Positions 44,344-51,055 of a DNA stretch of 64,000 nt are shown piece after piece (the first letter of the stretch is position 1; each line of letters starts with the position of its first letter). The position numbers and the translations under genes are program-made. The stretch is taken from assembly GCA_030430495.1 (NCBI GenBank), contig JAUIKM010000007.1, forward strand, positions 62,001 to 126,000. The letters are read 5' to 3'. Source of the stretch: a bacterium (GTDB taxonomy: Bacteria; Bacteroidota; Ignavibacteria; Kapaibacteriales; UBA7675). The notes below the pieces were generated by a model that saw only the letters and a list, made by a program, of their open reading frames with translations, did not search any database and was not told where the DNA came from.

Positions 44344-45192
44344 TCAGGCGAAACGAAACGCCAACGCCGTCCACTCCGATTCCGATGTGCGCTCCGTCAG
44401 CTCCAGGCCGTGTCCGGCCGCGTCGGCGATAATAATGTCGGCTTCTTCCGTCAGAATGCCCGACAGCAGGAGGGGACCGCGCGAGCTGCGCAGCGATTCG
44501 ACAAAATTGCCCAGACACTGGCGCAGCACGACCGTGTTCACGTTGGCCACTATGCCGTCGGCGGGCGGGAGCGGCGTCTGAATAAGGTCCGCCTTGTGAA
44601 TGTCAATACGGCCGTCCATGCCGTTGGCCTCAATATTCTCGGCGGCGTTTTCCGTCGACCATTCGTCGAAGTCGAGCGCCAGCGCGTGTTCCGCGCCAAG
44701 CCGAAGCGCCAGAATAGCCAGCACGCCCGTGCCGGTGCCGGCGTCGATCCAGAACGTTCCCGGTTTGACGTGCCGTTCCAGCATCGCCGCAATCAGGCGG
44801 GTCGTTTCGTGATGACCTGTGCCGAAAGACATCTGCGGCGCGATAATGAGCGTGATTTCGGCGTCGCTTTGTGCGGCTTTCCAGGGCGGCGCGATGGTAA
44901 TGCGGTCGGAGATGCGAACGGCGTCAATCGACTCTTCCCAGCGCGCGTTCCAGTTTTCTTCCTCAAGCTCCTCAATGCGCGCTTCGCCGAACGGAATGTT
45001 CATGCCGCGCCAGTACGATTCTATGTCCGCAATCCAGTCTTTATCATACTGATCCTGATCAAAACTGACGACCAGCGCATTGTCCTCCTGGTTGATACCG
45101 AGGAAGGGATAAGGTACCAGCGCGGCGGCGGCGTTTTCGTGATGATCGGCGGGAATGTTCCAGCCGACCAGAATGAATCGTCTTTTTGTCAT
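44344..45192 (-). CDS. prmA: Ribosomal protein L11 methyltransferase
   Basis: A 282-residue SAM-dependent enzyme that methylates L11. An N-terminal substrate-binding part (about 1-95) and a linker rich in Trp/Glu (EENWNARWEESID) precede the catalytic fold with the signature QMSFGTGHHETTRLIAAML and SAM loop DAGTGTGVLAILALRLG. The NILA-type motif reads VANVNTVVLRQC here, a mild variant. The chosen start ATG at 45192 (MTKRRFILVGWN) removes 11 residues of a longer frame. Monocistronic. Confidence 0.92.
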   Translation of the reverse strand: MTKRRFILVGWNIPADHHENAAAALVPYPFLGINQEDNALVVSFDQDQYDKDWIADIESYWRGMNIPFGEARIEELEEENWNARWEESIDAVRISDRITIAPPWKAAQSDAEITLIIAPQMSFGTGHHETTRLIAAMLERHVKPGTFWIDAGTGTGVLAILALRLGAEHALALDFDEWSTENAAENIEANGMDGRIDIHKADLIQTPLPPADGIVANVNTVVLRQCLGNFVESLRSSRGPLLLSGILTEEADIIIADAAGHGLELTERTSESEWTALAFRFA

Positions 45193-45449
45193 TGTGCTGT
45201 TCCGCAAAAAAATTCGCAACACCAAAAATATTGTTCGCCCGTCGGAAGAGTGTATGTCAACAAATGCTCCGGCGGATTGTACTGCATCGAAGAGGATGAC
45301 AGGGACAATGAAGCATGGGCAGCCTGCGGCGACGCATCATTGCCAAAATAATTATCCGGCGTTTGGCCCGGAAAAACAGAGCCACCGAAATCAGGCCGCC
45401 GCCGTTGGCCGGCAGACGTAGGTAAAACACTCGTCCTTTTGCGTTGACA

Positions 45450-45478
45450 TTGAATTCTACACAGGTTTTGTAATTTAG
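45450..45478 (+). promoter_or_regulatory. Possible promoter for the YtxH gene
   Basis: TTG (45450-45452), an 18-base spacer and TAATTTAG (45471-45478), one base off TAnnTTTG. A sigma70-like TTGACA also begins at 45444. The ATG is at 45494, behind AGGGAGG. Confidence 0.4.
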
Positions 45479-45493
45479 GATCAGGGAGGTTTT

Positions 45494-45973
45494 ATGAGCA
45501 GCAATTCGAATGACAGGAACGACTCCTACTCGAAGGGATTTATATTCGGCGCGCTTGCGGGCGGCGCCGTCGGCGCTGTGGTAGCACTTCTGTTTGCGCC
45601 GAAAAGCGGTTCGGAGCTGCGCAGGGATATTGCCGACAAGTCCACGGAAGTATACAACGATGTATATTCCCGTGCATCGGAAATGACCAACGACGGTCGC
45701 GATCGCATGGAGCGTTTTGTTAATGAAGGCAAACGCCGGGCGGACGACCTCGTTAAGTCGACGCGCGAGCAGGCCAGCCATCTCCTGTACGAAGCCGAAG
45801 GACTGATCGGCGAGGCGCGCGTTCGCGTCAACACCGCGCAGGAAGAAATCAAAACCAGCCTGAACAAGGTGCGCGACGCCGCCGGCGAAGCACGCGAAAC
45901 GTTCAAGCGCGAAATGACCAAAGAGGAAAACGCCAACTCCAAACCGGCGGAGATTAAACCGGACAACGCTTAA
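45494..45973 (+). CDS. YtxH-domain protein (stress/envelope-associated)
   Basis: A 159-residue protein with the YtxH pattern: a short polar N-terminus, one Gly/Ala-rich membrane helix (GFIFGALAGGAVGAVVALLFAPKSGSELR, residues 15-43), then a long amphipathic, charged helix rich in Ala/Glu/Arg. Such proteins are small membrane-anchored, often stress-induced proteins of unknown mechanism. Start ATG 45494. It is followed after 37 bases by a DUF948-like protein, its usual partner. Confidence 0.82.
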   Translation: MSSNSNDRNDSYSKGFIFGALAGGAVGAVVALLFAPKSGSELRRDIADKSTEVYNDVYSRASEMTNDGRDRMERFVNEGKRRADDLVKSTREQASHLLYEAEGLIGEARVRVNTAQEEIKTSLNKVRDAAGEARETFKREMTKEENANSKPAEIKPDNA

Positions 45974-46010
45974 TCATCGGCCGCTCGGCCGCCAAGGCAG
46001 GTAATAGCAC

Positions 46011-46499
46011 GTGCATGAATTTCTCGAAGTAACTCTGTATGTCATGGCCATCCTGGCCATGTTTACATTTGCTGTACTTTGTCTCTATCTCGTACTGAAA
46101 CTCGGGCCGCTGGTGCGCCAGATACAAAGCAGTCTGGCGCGTACACAGGAAACGCTGGAAATCGTCGGTGAAAAGGTTGAGCCGACCGTGCGCTACATGT
46201 CCGAACTCAAACGCGAACTCGTTCCGATTCTGCGCAACATGCAGGAAACGACCAAAACGTCGATTTCCATCTCGCATAAAGTCGACACACAGCTGGGCAA
46301 AACCGGCGAAATCGTCGATGAAATTGCCGGAATCGCCGAGCGCGTCAGCAACCTTGAGCGCGACTTTGAAGATCGCATCGTCGAGCCGATCCGCCAGATC
46401 GGTACGGTGGTGACGAGTACAAGCCGGGCAGTCAAAACCTTCGCCAACGTCATGGCGGGGGACCAGTCGGAGCCGCCGCGCAACGGCATACACAAGTGA
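46011..46499 (+). CDS. DUF948-like membrane-anchored coiled-coil protein
   Basis: A 162-residue protein: one N-terminal membrane helix (about 5-27, VTLYVMAILAMFTFAVLCLYLVL), then a long coiled-coil-like region of VxxxVxPTVxxMSELKREL type, as in DUF948 proteins that accompany YtxH. Start GTG 46011 behind GGCAGG. The ATG four bases later is out of frame. Function unknown; the operon with YtxH suggests envelope stress. Confidence 0.75.
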   Translation: MHEFLEVTLYVMAILAMFTFAVLCLYLVLKLGPLVRQIQSSLARTQETLEIVGEKVEPTVRYMSELKRELVPILRNMQETTKTSISISHKVDTQLGKTGEIVDEIAGIAERVSNLERDFEDRIVEPIRQIGTVVTSTSRAVKTFANVMAGDQSEPPRNGIHK

Positions 46500-46560
46500 G
46501 CCGCAGTCGCTGAATGACTCCCGCTGGACCCGTGGGTTGTTAAAGTCAGTGAACAAAACT

Positions 46561-46594
46561 AAAAGCCGCAGTCGAGCAATCGATTGCGGCTTTT
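46561..46594 (+). terminator. Rho-independent terminator (bidirectional)
   Basis: AAAAGCCGCA (46561-46570) pairs with TGCGGCTTTT (46585-46594), with A and T runs on both sides. It serves the YtxH/DUF948 operon and also the convergent secreted-protein gene ending at 46646. Confidence 0.9.
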
Positions 46595-46645
46595 GTGTTT
46601 TCTGCCGTGGCGCAGGTTGATCGGCGGTGTGCCGGATTCGCGTAT

Positions 46646-47524
46646 CTAACGGCGTGCGATTACCACTGCGCGACTGACGCTCAGGTCAAAGACCTGAACC
46701 GCGCCGTCGTCTTTTGTGCGTTTCAGCACAAAGGCGATCAACTCGTCGGCGTCGAGCGCGTCGACCAGGCCGGAGTCCCGATGGAGTTTGTAGCGGCCGT
46801 TCATTTCCAGTTTGACGTCCTGCGGCGGAGAATCCTTGAACATCATCGCCATAAACCCTTCGCCCAGTTTCAGGTCGACATTTTCAGCGGCATAAACCAC
46901 GCCGGTCTCATCGTAACTGTACACCATGTCGTAGTCGACAATAATATTAACCAGTCCGGCATCGACCGGTTCGTTGACATGCGTCTGCCACGAGCCGCCA
47001 GGCGCGACGTCCTGCTCGGGGTAGGGGAAGAAGAGATATTGGTCGAGCCCACCGACGATTGCCGCCAGTGCTTTGGCATCCGGACCCAACCGCGCCGGGT
47101 TGTCAAACTTGTCCCGCAACACCGTGTCCACAAAAGTGTAGCTGATGCAATGACCCTGTTCGTTTAAACAAAAGTCAATTTCCGTGCCTTTGAGCGAGGG
47201 CAAGGCGTAGGTCGTATCTACAGCGCCGCCTTGTTGGCTGTCCGTTTTCATCTTGCCGTCGACGACGATGTTGTTTAAAGTCACGCGCATTGTGCGGCAG
47301 TCTTTGTCCACGCCGGTATTTTCAACCTGCATATCGATCGCGTAATCAATGTCCGCGGCAAACTGCTCGACGCCGCTTTCATCTTTGCCCTGAATGACGA
47401 CATTGATGTTTGCCTTGTAGTTTGCCGTTCCGTCGAGGACGACTTCAAAAGGGAGGTCGGCGGCATGGGCGCATACAACCGTCAGAAAGGCGATTAAACT
47501 CACAGGCACTGAAGACAAATTCAT
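46646..47524 (-). CDS. Secreted protein of unknown function (DUF6263-like)
   Basis: A 292-residue protein with a signal peptide (residues 1-21, ending CAHAA) and a long beta-rich mature part: repeated amphipathic strands (YAIDMQVENTG, VDYDMVYSYDETGVVYAAENVD) and a central PGGSWQTHVNEPVDAG. The PGxSW segment with flanking strands resembles DUF6263-type periplasmic proteins of Bacteroidetes; no enzymatic residues are recognisable. It follows a short secreted protein on the same strand, 50 bases away, and they probably share a transcript. Confidence 0.68.
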   Translation of the reverse strand: MNLSSVPVSLIAFLTVVCAHAADLPFEVVLDGTANYKANINVVIQGKDESGVEQFAADIDYAIDMQVENTGVDKDCRTMRVTLNNIVVDGKMKTDSQQGGAVDTTYALPSLKGTEIDFCLNEQGHCISYTFVDTVLRDKFDNPARLGPDAKALAAIVGGLDQYLFFPYPEQDVAPGGSWQTHVNEPVDAGLVNIIVDYDMVYSYDETGVVYAAENVDLKLGEGFMAMMFKDSPPQDVKLEMNGRYKLHRDSGLVDALDADELIAFVLKRTKDDGAVQVFDLSVSRAVVIARR

Positions 47525-47574
47525 GTTAACATCCTTTTGGTTCTTGCCGTCGAGGCGCTTGATATGACAGGTAG

Positions 47575-47796
47575 TTATCGTTGTTGCCGGACTGCCAGTC
47601 TGTTCTCAATGGAAATGCGGGCATTCGTGAACTTCACGCCATCCACCAGCATGAGTTGAGAATCTTCGACGGCTACCGCAAAATGATTCTCCTCGTCGAA
47701 CTGCACCGTCGTCGGCAGTTCCTGCGCCCAAATGGACTGCCGGCCGATTATTAACCACAGCAGCAGCACCGGCAAACAGCATGTCATTCTTTGCAC
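47575..47796 (-). CDS. Small secreted protein
   Basis: A 73-residue protein: signal peptide (about 1-25, ending SIWAQ) and a 48-residue beta-rich tail (ENHFAVAVEDSQLMLVDGVKF). No family recognised. It starts at the ATG ending at 47796 and precedes the larger secreted protein. Its start is divergent from the promoter of the Y RNA array. Confidence 0.55.
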   Translation of the reverse strand: MQRMTCCLPVLLLWLIIGRQSIWAQELPTTVQFDEENHFAVAVEDSQLMLVDGVKFTNARISIENRLAVRQQR

Positions 47797-47944
47797 TGTT
47801 GTCCTCGTTTCCGTTCAATTCCGATCCACCCAATTTACTGATTTTATTGAGATTAGGACGCTTTCAGAGTGCTCAGGGCGGGGGGAGGTTCAATTGTTGG
47901 CGCGGTCGGCGCACAAAAAAAATATCTACTCCCTTATTTTTCGC

Positions 47945-47976
47945 TTGACTTGCGCTTGTCTACTGACTTATATTTG
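47945..47976 (+). promoter_or_regulatory. Bacteroidetes-type promoter upstream of the Y RNA array
   Basis: TTG (47945-47947), a 21-base spacer and TATATTTG (47969-47976) match the consensus. Transcription would start near 47983, about 210 bases before the first Y RNA helix. Confidence 0.65.
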
Positions 47977-48154
47977 CATCGTTGATTTGACGCGGGGCGC
48001 ATTGCCTGATAAATTCCTCTTGAATTTTCTTGTTAGTCCCGCAGTAAAAAGTCAACAGTTTTTAAGTCGGTCGCTCATTCGGCGAGTTAACAACAGGTGC
48101 GCCGGCGTCCGGTACGAAAATTTGCATGTCTCTTAAAACAGGGGAGGCTATACG

Positions 48155-48184
48155 ATGATTCATTTTGATGTTCAGCCGCAATAA
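48155..48184 (+). CDS. Nine-codon leader ORF ahead of the first Y RNA
   Basis: ATG at 48155, encoding MIHFDVQPQ and ending at TAA 48182-48184, with GGGGAGG seven bases upstream (48141-48147). The ribosome site is as good as that of any gene in the window. The ORF ends ten bases before the first Y helix. It could be a leader peptide or chance; no codon-use test is possible on nine codons. Confidence 0.35.
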   Translation: MIHFDVQPQ

Positions 48185-48194
48185 TTGCAATACC

Positions 48195-48294
48195 GGCGTC
48201 CGGCGCGGATAATGGTTACTTCGCATGGAGCAACGGACTACCTAATCCGTCCCGAGGTTCGATTCCTCATACCATTCCAAATTTTACCGACGCC
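48195..48294 (+). ncRNA. Y RNA 1 (tRNA-mimic type, near-complete cloverleaf)
   Basis: Terminal helix: GGCGTC (48195-48200), bulged C48201, GG pairing with CC (48287-48288), closed by GACGCC (48289-48294). A second helix AATGGT/ACCATT (48211-48216/48271-48276) is followed at once by TACTTCG (48217-48223). Inside is a tRNA-like fold: D-arm CTTC/GGAG (4-base loop), anticodon-like stem ACGGA/TCCGT with an 8-base loop, and a T-arm GAGG/CCTC with loop TTCGATT. CCA (48277-48279) follows the acceptor-like strand. The bulged-C helix is the Ro-binding signature of Y RNAs. The short D-loop without GG and the outer helix argue against a true tRNA. Confidence 0.85.
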
Positions 48295-48331
48295 TTTGTT
48301 TAAGCGCGGCTGATTGCTCAACAGCGACAAT

Positions 48332-48460
48332 TTGCACCCGGCGCTGAAAACGGTTACTTCGACTGTCACTCGATGTGGGTTCGACTCCCACCCGGAGCGG
48401 GGTTTCCCGCCCGGCGGCTCGTCCGGCAGAGCCGACTCCGTTTTCCATTTTCCGGTGCAG
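48332..48460 (+). ncRNA. Y RNA 2 (T-arm mimic type)
   Basis: Terminal helix: TTGCACC (48332-48338), bulged C48339, GG/CC (48340-48341/48452-48453), GGTGCAG (48454-48460, one G-U at the end). Second helix GAAAACGG/CCGTTTTC (48346-48353/48438-48445), 8 perfect pairs. TACTTCG at 48355-48361. A canonical T-arm GTGGG/CCCAC with loop TTCGACT (48375-48391) follows, then further hairpins (GCGGG-GTTT-CCCGC; CGGCTC/GAGCCG). It ends six bases before Y RNA 3, so the two are probably cut from one precursor. Confidence 0.85.
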
Positions 48461-48466
48461 CGTTAT

Positions 48467-48584
48467 TTGCGTCCGGCGTTCGAGGTCGGTTACTTCGAAC
48501 CCGGGCCCCATCGGGATCTTTTGCAGGTCCGGATGGGGCCCGTGGCAAGATCACCAAATGACTGCCTTACATTTCCCGACGCAA
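48467..48584 (+). ncRNA. Y RNA 3 (hairpin type)
   Basis: Terminal helix: TTGCGTC (48467-48473), bulged C48474, GG/CC (48475-48476/48576-48577), GACGCAA (48578-48584), all paired. TACTTCG at 48491-48497 preceded by a short GGT/ACC helix. Instead of a T-arm it carries one 11-bp hairpin CGGGCCCCATC/GATGGGGCCCG (48502-48512/48532-48542) with a 19-base loop. The helix sequence differs from copies 1 and 2 on both strands while pairing is kept. Confidence 0.85.
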
Positions 48585-48757
48585 TGTATTGTTGCCGCGC
48601 AGCAGAAAAACGCCCAACGAAAAGAACAGAACCGCAGTCACACTGACTTAAACTGTTCAGTCCGCATACAAACCGCACAGGTCTTGCATCCGACCGTCAA
48701 TGCGTCGGCATCTGCGCTCAAAACTGCACGTGCCGCCTGACAACCTGCATTAACATG

Positions 48758-48789
48758 TTGATTGAATGCGGCCAGGTCCTGTCTGTTTG
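48758..48789 (+). promoter_or_regulatory. Possible internal promoter for Y RNA 4
   Basis: TTG (48758-48760), a 21-base spacer and TCTGTTTG (48782-48789), one base off TAnnTTTG. It lies in the only long gap of the array (48585-48803), with the predicted start a few bases before the Y helix at 48804. Confidence 0.4.
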
Positions 48790-48803
48790 CCGCATCAGTC
48801 AAT

Positions 48804-48926
48804 GTTGCGTCCGGCGTCTGGAGACAGCTACTTCGAACTGAGGCCCTTGCGCGGCTCTGCGAGCCGCGCATGTTGGTAAGTTTCTGGATTGATACAATCC
48901 GCTGTTTTCGCCTTTTCCGGCGCAAC
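48804..48926 (+). ncRNA. Y RNA 4 (hairpin type)
   Basis: Terminal helix: GTTGCGTC (48804-48811), bulged C48812, GG/CC (48813-48814/48917-48918), GGCGCAAC (48919-48926, one U-G). Second helix GGAGACAGC with GCTGTTTTC (48820-48828/48901-48909), nine pairs with two wobbles. TACTTCG (48829-48835) follows it directly. The effector part is a perfect 10-bp hairpin TGCGCGGCTC/GAGCCGCGCA with loop TGC (48848-48870) and a smaller GGATTG/CAATCC stem (48886-48900). TTTT follows the 3' end, a possible terminator. Confidence 0.87.
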
Positions 48927-48997
48927 TTTTTGCCAGGTTGACATTGGCGTTCAGCGATGTTGAATTCACGTTGAACTCGATGCGCGATCCCAGGACT

Positions 48998-49100
48998 CAA
49001 CGCCCGGCGATTGAAATGGATACTTCGGTATAGAGCACCGGACTGTTCCGGCGGGACGTCGTTCCCATTCGCATGCCATTTCTACTTTTTTCCGGCGTTG
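48998..49100 (+). ncRNA. Y RNA 5 (tRNA-mimic type)
   Basis: Terminal helix: CAACGCC (48998-49004), bulged C49005, GG/CC (49006-49007/49092-49093), GGCGTTG (49094-49100), fully paired. Second helix GAAATGG/CCATTTC (49013-49019/49076-49082). TACTTCG at 49021-49027. The middle reads like a tRNA: TAGAGCA typical of a D-loop end, an anticodon-type stem CCGGA/TCCGG with a shrunken 4-base loop CTGT, and a T-arm-like GGGA/TCCC with loop CGTCGT (49053-49066). Confidence 0.85.
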
Positions 49101-49140
49101 TTTGATTCCGCTGATACAGAAGATTGTATTGCATCGACTT

Positions 49141-49277
49141 TGTTAAACACATCCGGCGCAGATGACGGATACTTCGACTACGTCCACGTGGGTTCGAATC
49201 CCACTCGCCGCAGCCCCGTCTGCAGCGATGCTTTTGGTGAAGCAGAAACCGTTGTTGTTTTTCCGATGTGTTTAACA
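49141..49277 (+). ncRNA. Y RNA 6 (T-arm mimic type, longest Ro helix)
   Basis: Terminal helix: TGTTAAACACATC (49141-49153), bulged C49154, GG/CC (49155-49156/49263-49264), GATGTGTTTAACA (49265-49277); 13 perfect outer pairs. Second helix GATGACGG/CCGTTGTT (49161-49168/49249-49256) with wobbles. TACTTCG at 49170-49176. A canonical T-arm GTGGG/CCCAC with loop TTCGAAT (49188-49204). It ends 169 bases before the Ro60 start codon. The long perfect helix around the same bulge makes this the clearest member. Confidence 0.9.
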
Positions 49278-49446
49278 GTTTAACACTGAAAGCTTGCACT
49301 GTCCGGCCGATCGATTCTCGTACAGAGACGAACAAAAAAATCATGTCAGAAAGGTGGGTACGAATGTAGCCGCCCGGATTTATTGCGCTGTTAAAACGAT
49401 CAAATCGGTCGTGGACGACGATGCGCACATCGCATAGGAGGCCGTC

Positions 49447-50952
49447 ATGGCTCGATTTAACACTATTGCCTCGGTGCCGACTGTTGAAAACCTTGCAGGA
49501 GGCAACGTATTCCCGATTTCGCCGCGACGCGAATTTGTTTTTCTCGTGCTGACGTCGCTGATGCAGGATACGTTCTACGAGAAAGCGGATGTGCGCATGG
49601 CCCGATTGCGCGAGTTGATTCCGCTCGTGGGCCGCCGCTTTGCGGCACAAACGGCCATGTACGCACGTCACGAACTGGGCCTGCGCAGCGTCAGCCACGT
49701 CATTGCGGCTCTGCTGCCGTCGGTGACGGAGAATTCTCTGTCATACGGCGGAAGCGATTTTTTCCGCCAGGTCGTGCGCCGCCCGGACGATATGACGGAA
49801 ATCATGGCCGCGTTTGAGATGTTTAACAAATCCTCGGCAGGGGATAAACTTAAACTCCCGTGGGCGCTGCGTCGCGGTTTTGCCGCGGCGTTTAACAAGT
49901 TCGACGAATACCAACTGGCCAAATACCGCGGCGAAGGCAAAGCCTGGACCCTGCTCGACGTCATGCGTTTGGTGCACGCCAAACCGACGGAAGCAAATGC
50001 GGATGCGTTGGCAAAACTGGCGGCGGGCGAACTGCGCTCCACCTCTACCTGGGAAGCGCGCCTTTCCGCCGGTGAGGACAAAGCGCTCGTCTGGCGTGAA
50101 CTCGTCGAAGGCGGACAACTGGGAATGATGGCTTTGCTGCGCAACCTGCGCAACATGGCCGAACAATGTGAGGAATCCACGTGGCTCGCAGCGCTGGAGC
50201 AATTGTCCAACGCCGAACGCGTGCGCGCCTCGCTGATCATGCCTTTTCGTTTTCTGACGGCGTCCAAAGTCATCGAGTTCTCGCGCATGGCCGCCGCGCG
50301 TAAAGCAGGCGCGCTGGAGGCTCTGTCCGCAGCACTCGAACACTCGCTGGCCAACGTGCCGGAACTCGGCGGGCGCACGCTTGTGGCGGTCGACATTTCC
50401 GGCTCGATGAGCCAACCGCTTGCAGCCATGTCGCGCGCTACCGCCGTCGACGTCGCCTCGCTGTTCGGCGCGGTGATGGCCAAAAACATGCGGGCCGAGC
50501 TGATGGCTTTTGCCAGTAATGCAGGTTTTGTGCGCTTCTCTTCGGCCGACTCCCTGCCGACGATCGCCGAATGCATTAAAACCGGCAGCGGCGCGGGCAT
50601 CAAAGGCTGGGGCACCTGCGCTCCGGCCATCCTGGAGAAACTGCTGCGCGGCAAACACGCCTTTGATCGCGTTGTGATTATCTCCGATATGCAGACCTGG
50701 CAACACAGCGATTTCGGCAACGGCGACTTCCAACCCCTGTGGCACCGCTACCGGCGGCGGATAGCGCCGACGGCCAGGCTGTTCACGATCGACATTTGCG
50801 GGTACGGGCACTCGCTTGTACCCGAGCACAATGTCGCCGCCGTGGCCGGCTGGTCGGATCGAATCTTCACGTTCATGTCGATGCTCGACAAAGAGCCCAA
50901 ATCAATTGAACGGACGATTGAGGCCGCATTCCCGCTCGCAGACGGCAACTGA
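49447..50952 (+). CDS. rsr: Ro60/TROVE-domain RNA-binding protein (Rsr)
   Basis: A 501-residue Ro orthologue. The TROVE HEAT-repeat ring covers about residues 1-300, with the family segment EYQLAKYRGEGKAWTLLDVM and LVHAKP near 155-180. The C-terminal vWA domain (about 310-495) has an intact MIDAS: Asp316, Ser318 and Ser320 in VDISGSMS, Thr in GWGTCAP, and the later Asp in IISDMQTW. Ro rings bind Y RNAs on the outer surface and misfolded RNA ends in the cavity; bacterial Rsr works with PNPase or other nucleases in RNA turnover. Start ATG 49447 follows a perfect AGGAGG. Six Y RNAs lie directly upstream. Confidence 0.96.
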   Translation: MARFNTIASVPTVENLAGGNVFPISPRREFVFLVLTSLMQDTFYEKADVRMARLRELIPLVGRRFAAQTAMYARHELGLRSVSHVIAALLPSVTENSLSYGGSDFFRQVVRRPDDMTEIMAAFEMFNKSSAGDKLKLPWALRRGFAAAFNKFDEYQLAKYRGEGKAWTLLDVMRLVHAKPTEANADALAKLAAGELRSTSTWEARLSAGEDKALVWRELVEGGQLGMMALLRNLRNMAEQCEESTWLAALEQLSNAERVRASLIMPFRFLTASKVIEFSRMAAARKAGALEALSAALEHSLANVPELGGRTLVAVDISGSMSQPLAAMSRATAVDVASLFGAVMAKNMRAELMAFASNAGFVRFSSADSLPTIAECIKTGSGAGIKGWGTCAPAILEKLLRGKHAFDRVVIISDMQTWQHSDFGNGDFQPLWHRYRRRIAPTARLFTIDICGYGHSLVPEHNVAAVAGWSDRIFTFMSMLDKEPKSIERTIEAAFPLADGN

Positions 50953-51055
50953 TCGACAAAACCGCCGCGCGGACTACCAAAGTCGCGCGGCGGTTGGTAT
51001 TTTAAAGGCCCGGCGATCGTCAAAGCAAAAAACAGGAGAAGGATGGGAACCCGGA

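Larger units (their letters stand above)
47797..48194 (+). other. Promoter and leader of the Y RNA array
   Basis: A gene-free leader between the divergent secreted-protein gene and the first Y RNA. It holds a good Bacteroidetes-type promoter (47945-47976), a lone 5' half of a Y helix (GGCGTCCGG at 48104-48112, without a matching 3' strand), and a nine-codon ORF with a strong ribosome site (48155-48184). Confidence 0.6.

Noticed and set aside
47732-48136. 134-residue plus-strand open frame across the array promoter
   Set aside because: It overlaps the start of the secreted-protein gene, includes the promoter and has no ribosome site or homology.
48211-48279. tRNA gene (cloverleaf with T-loop TTCGATT and CCA)
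   Set aside because: The D-loop has only four bases and no GG, the anticodon loop has eight bases, one T-stem pair is mismatched, and the whole is enclosed in a Y-type outer helix shared with five neighbours. Annotated as Y RNA instead.
49188-49204. tRNA gene at Y RNA 6 (perfect T-arm)
   Set aside because: Only the T-arm is tRNA-like; there is no proper anticodon arm or 7-bp acceptor stem of normal length.
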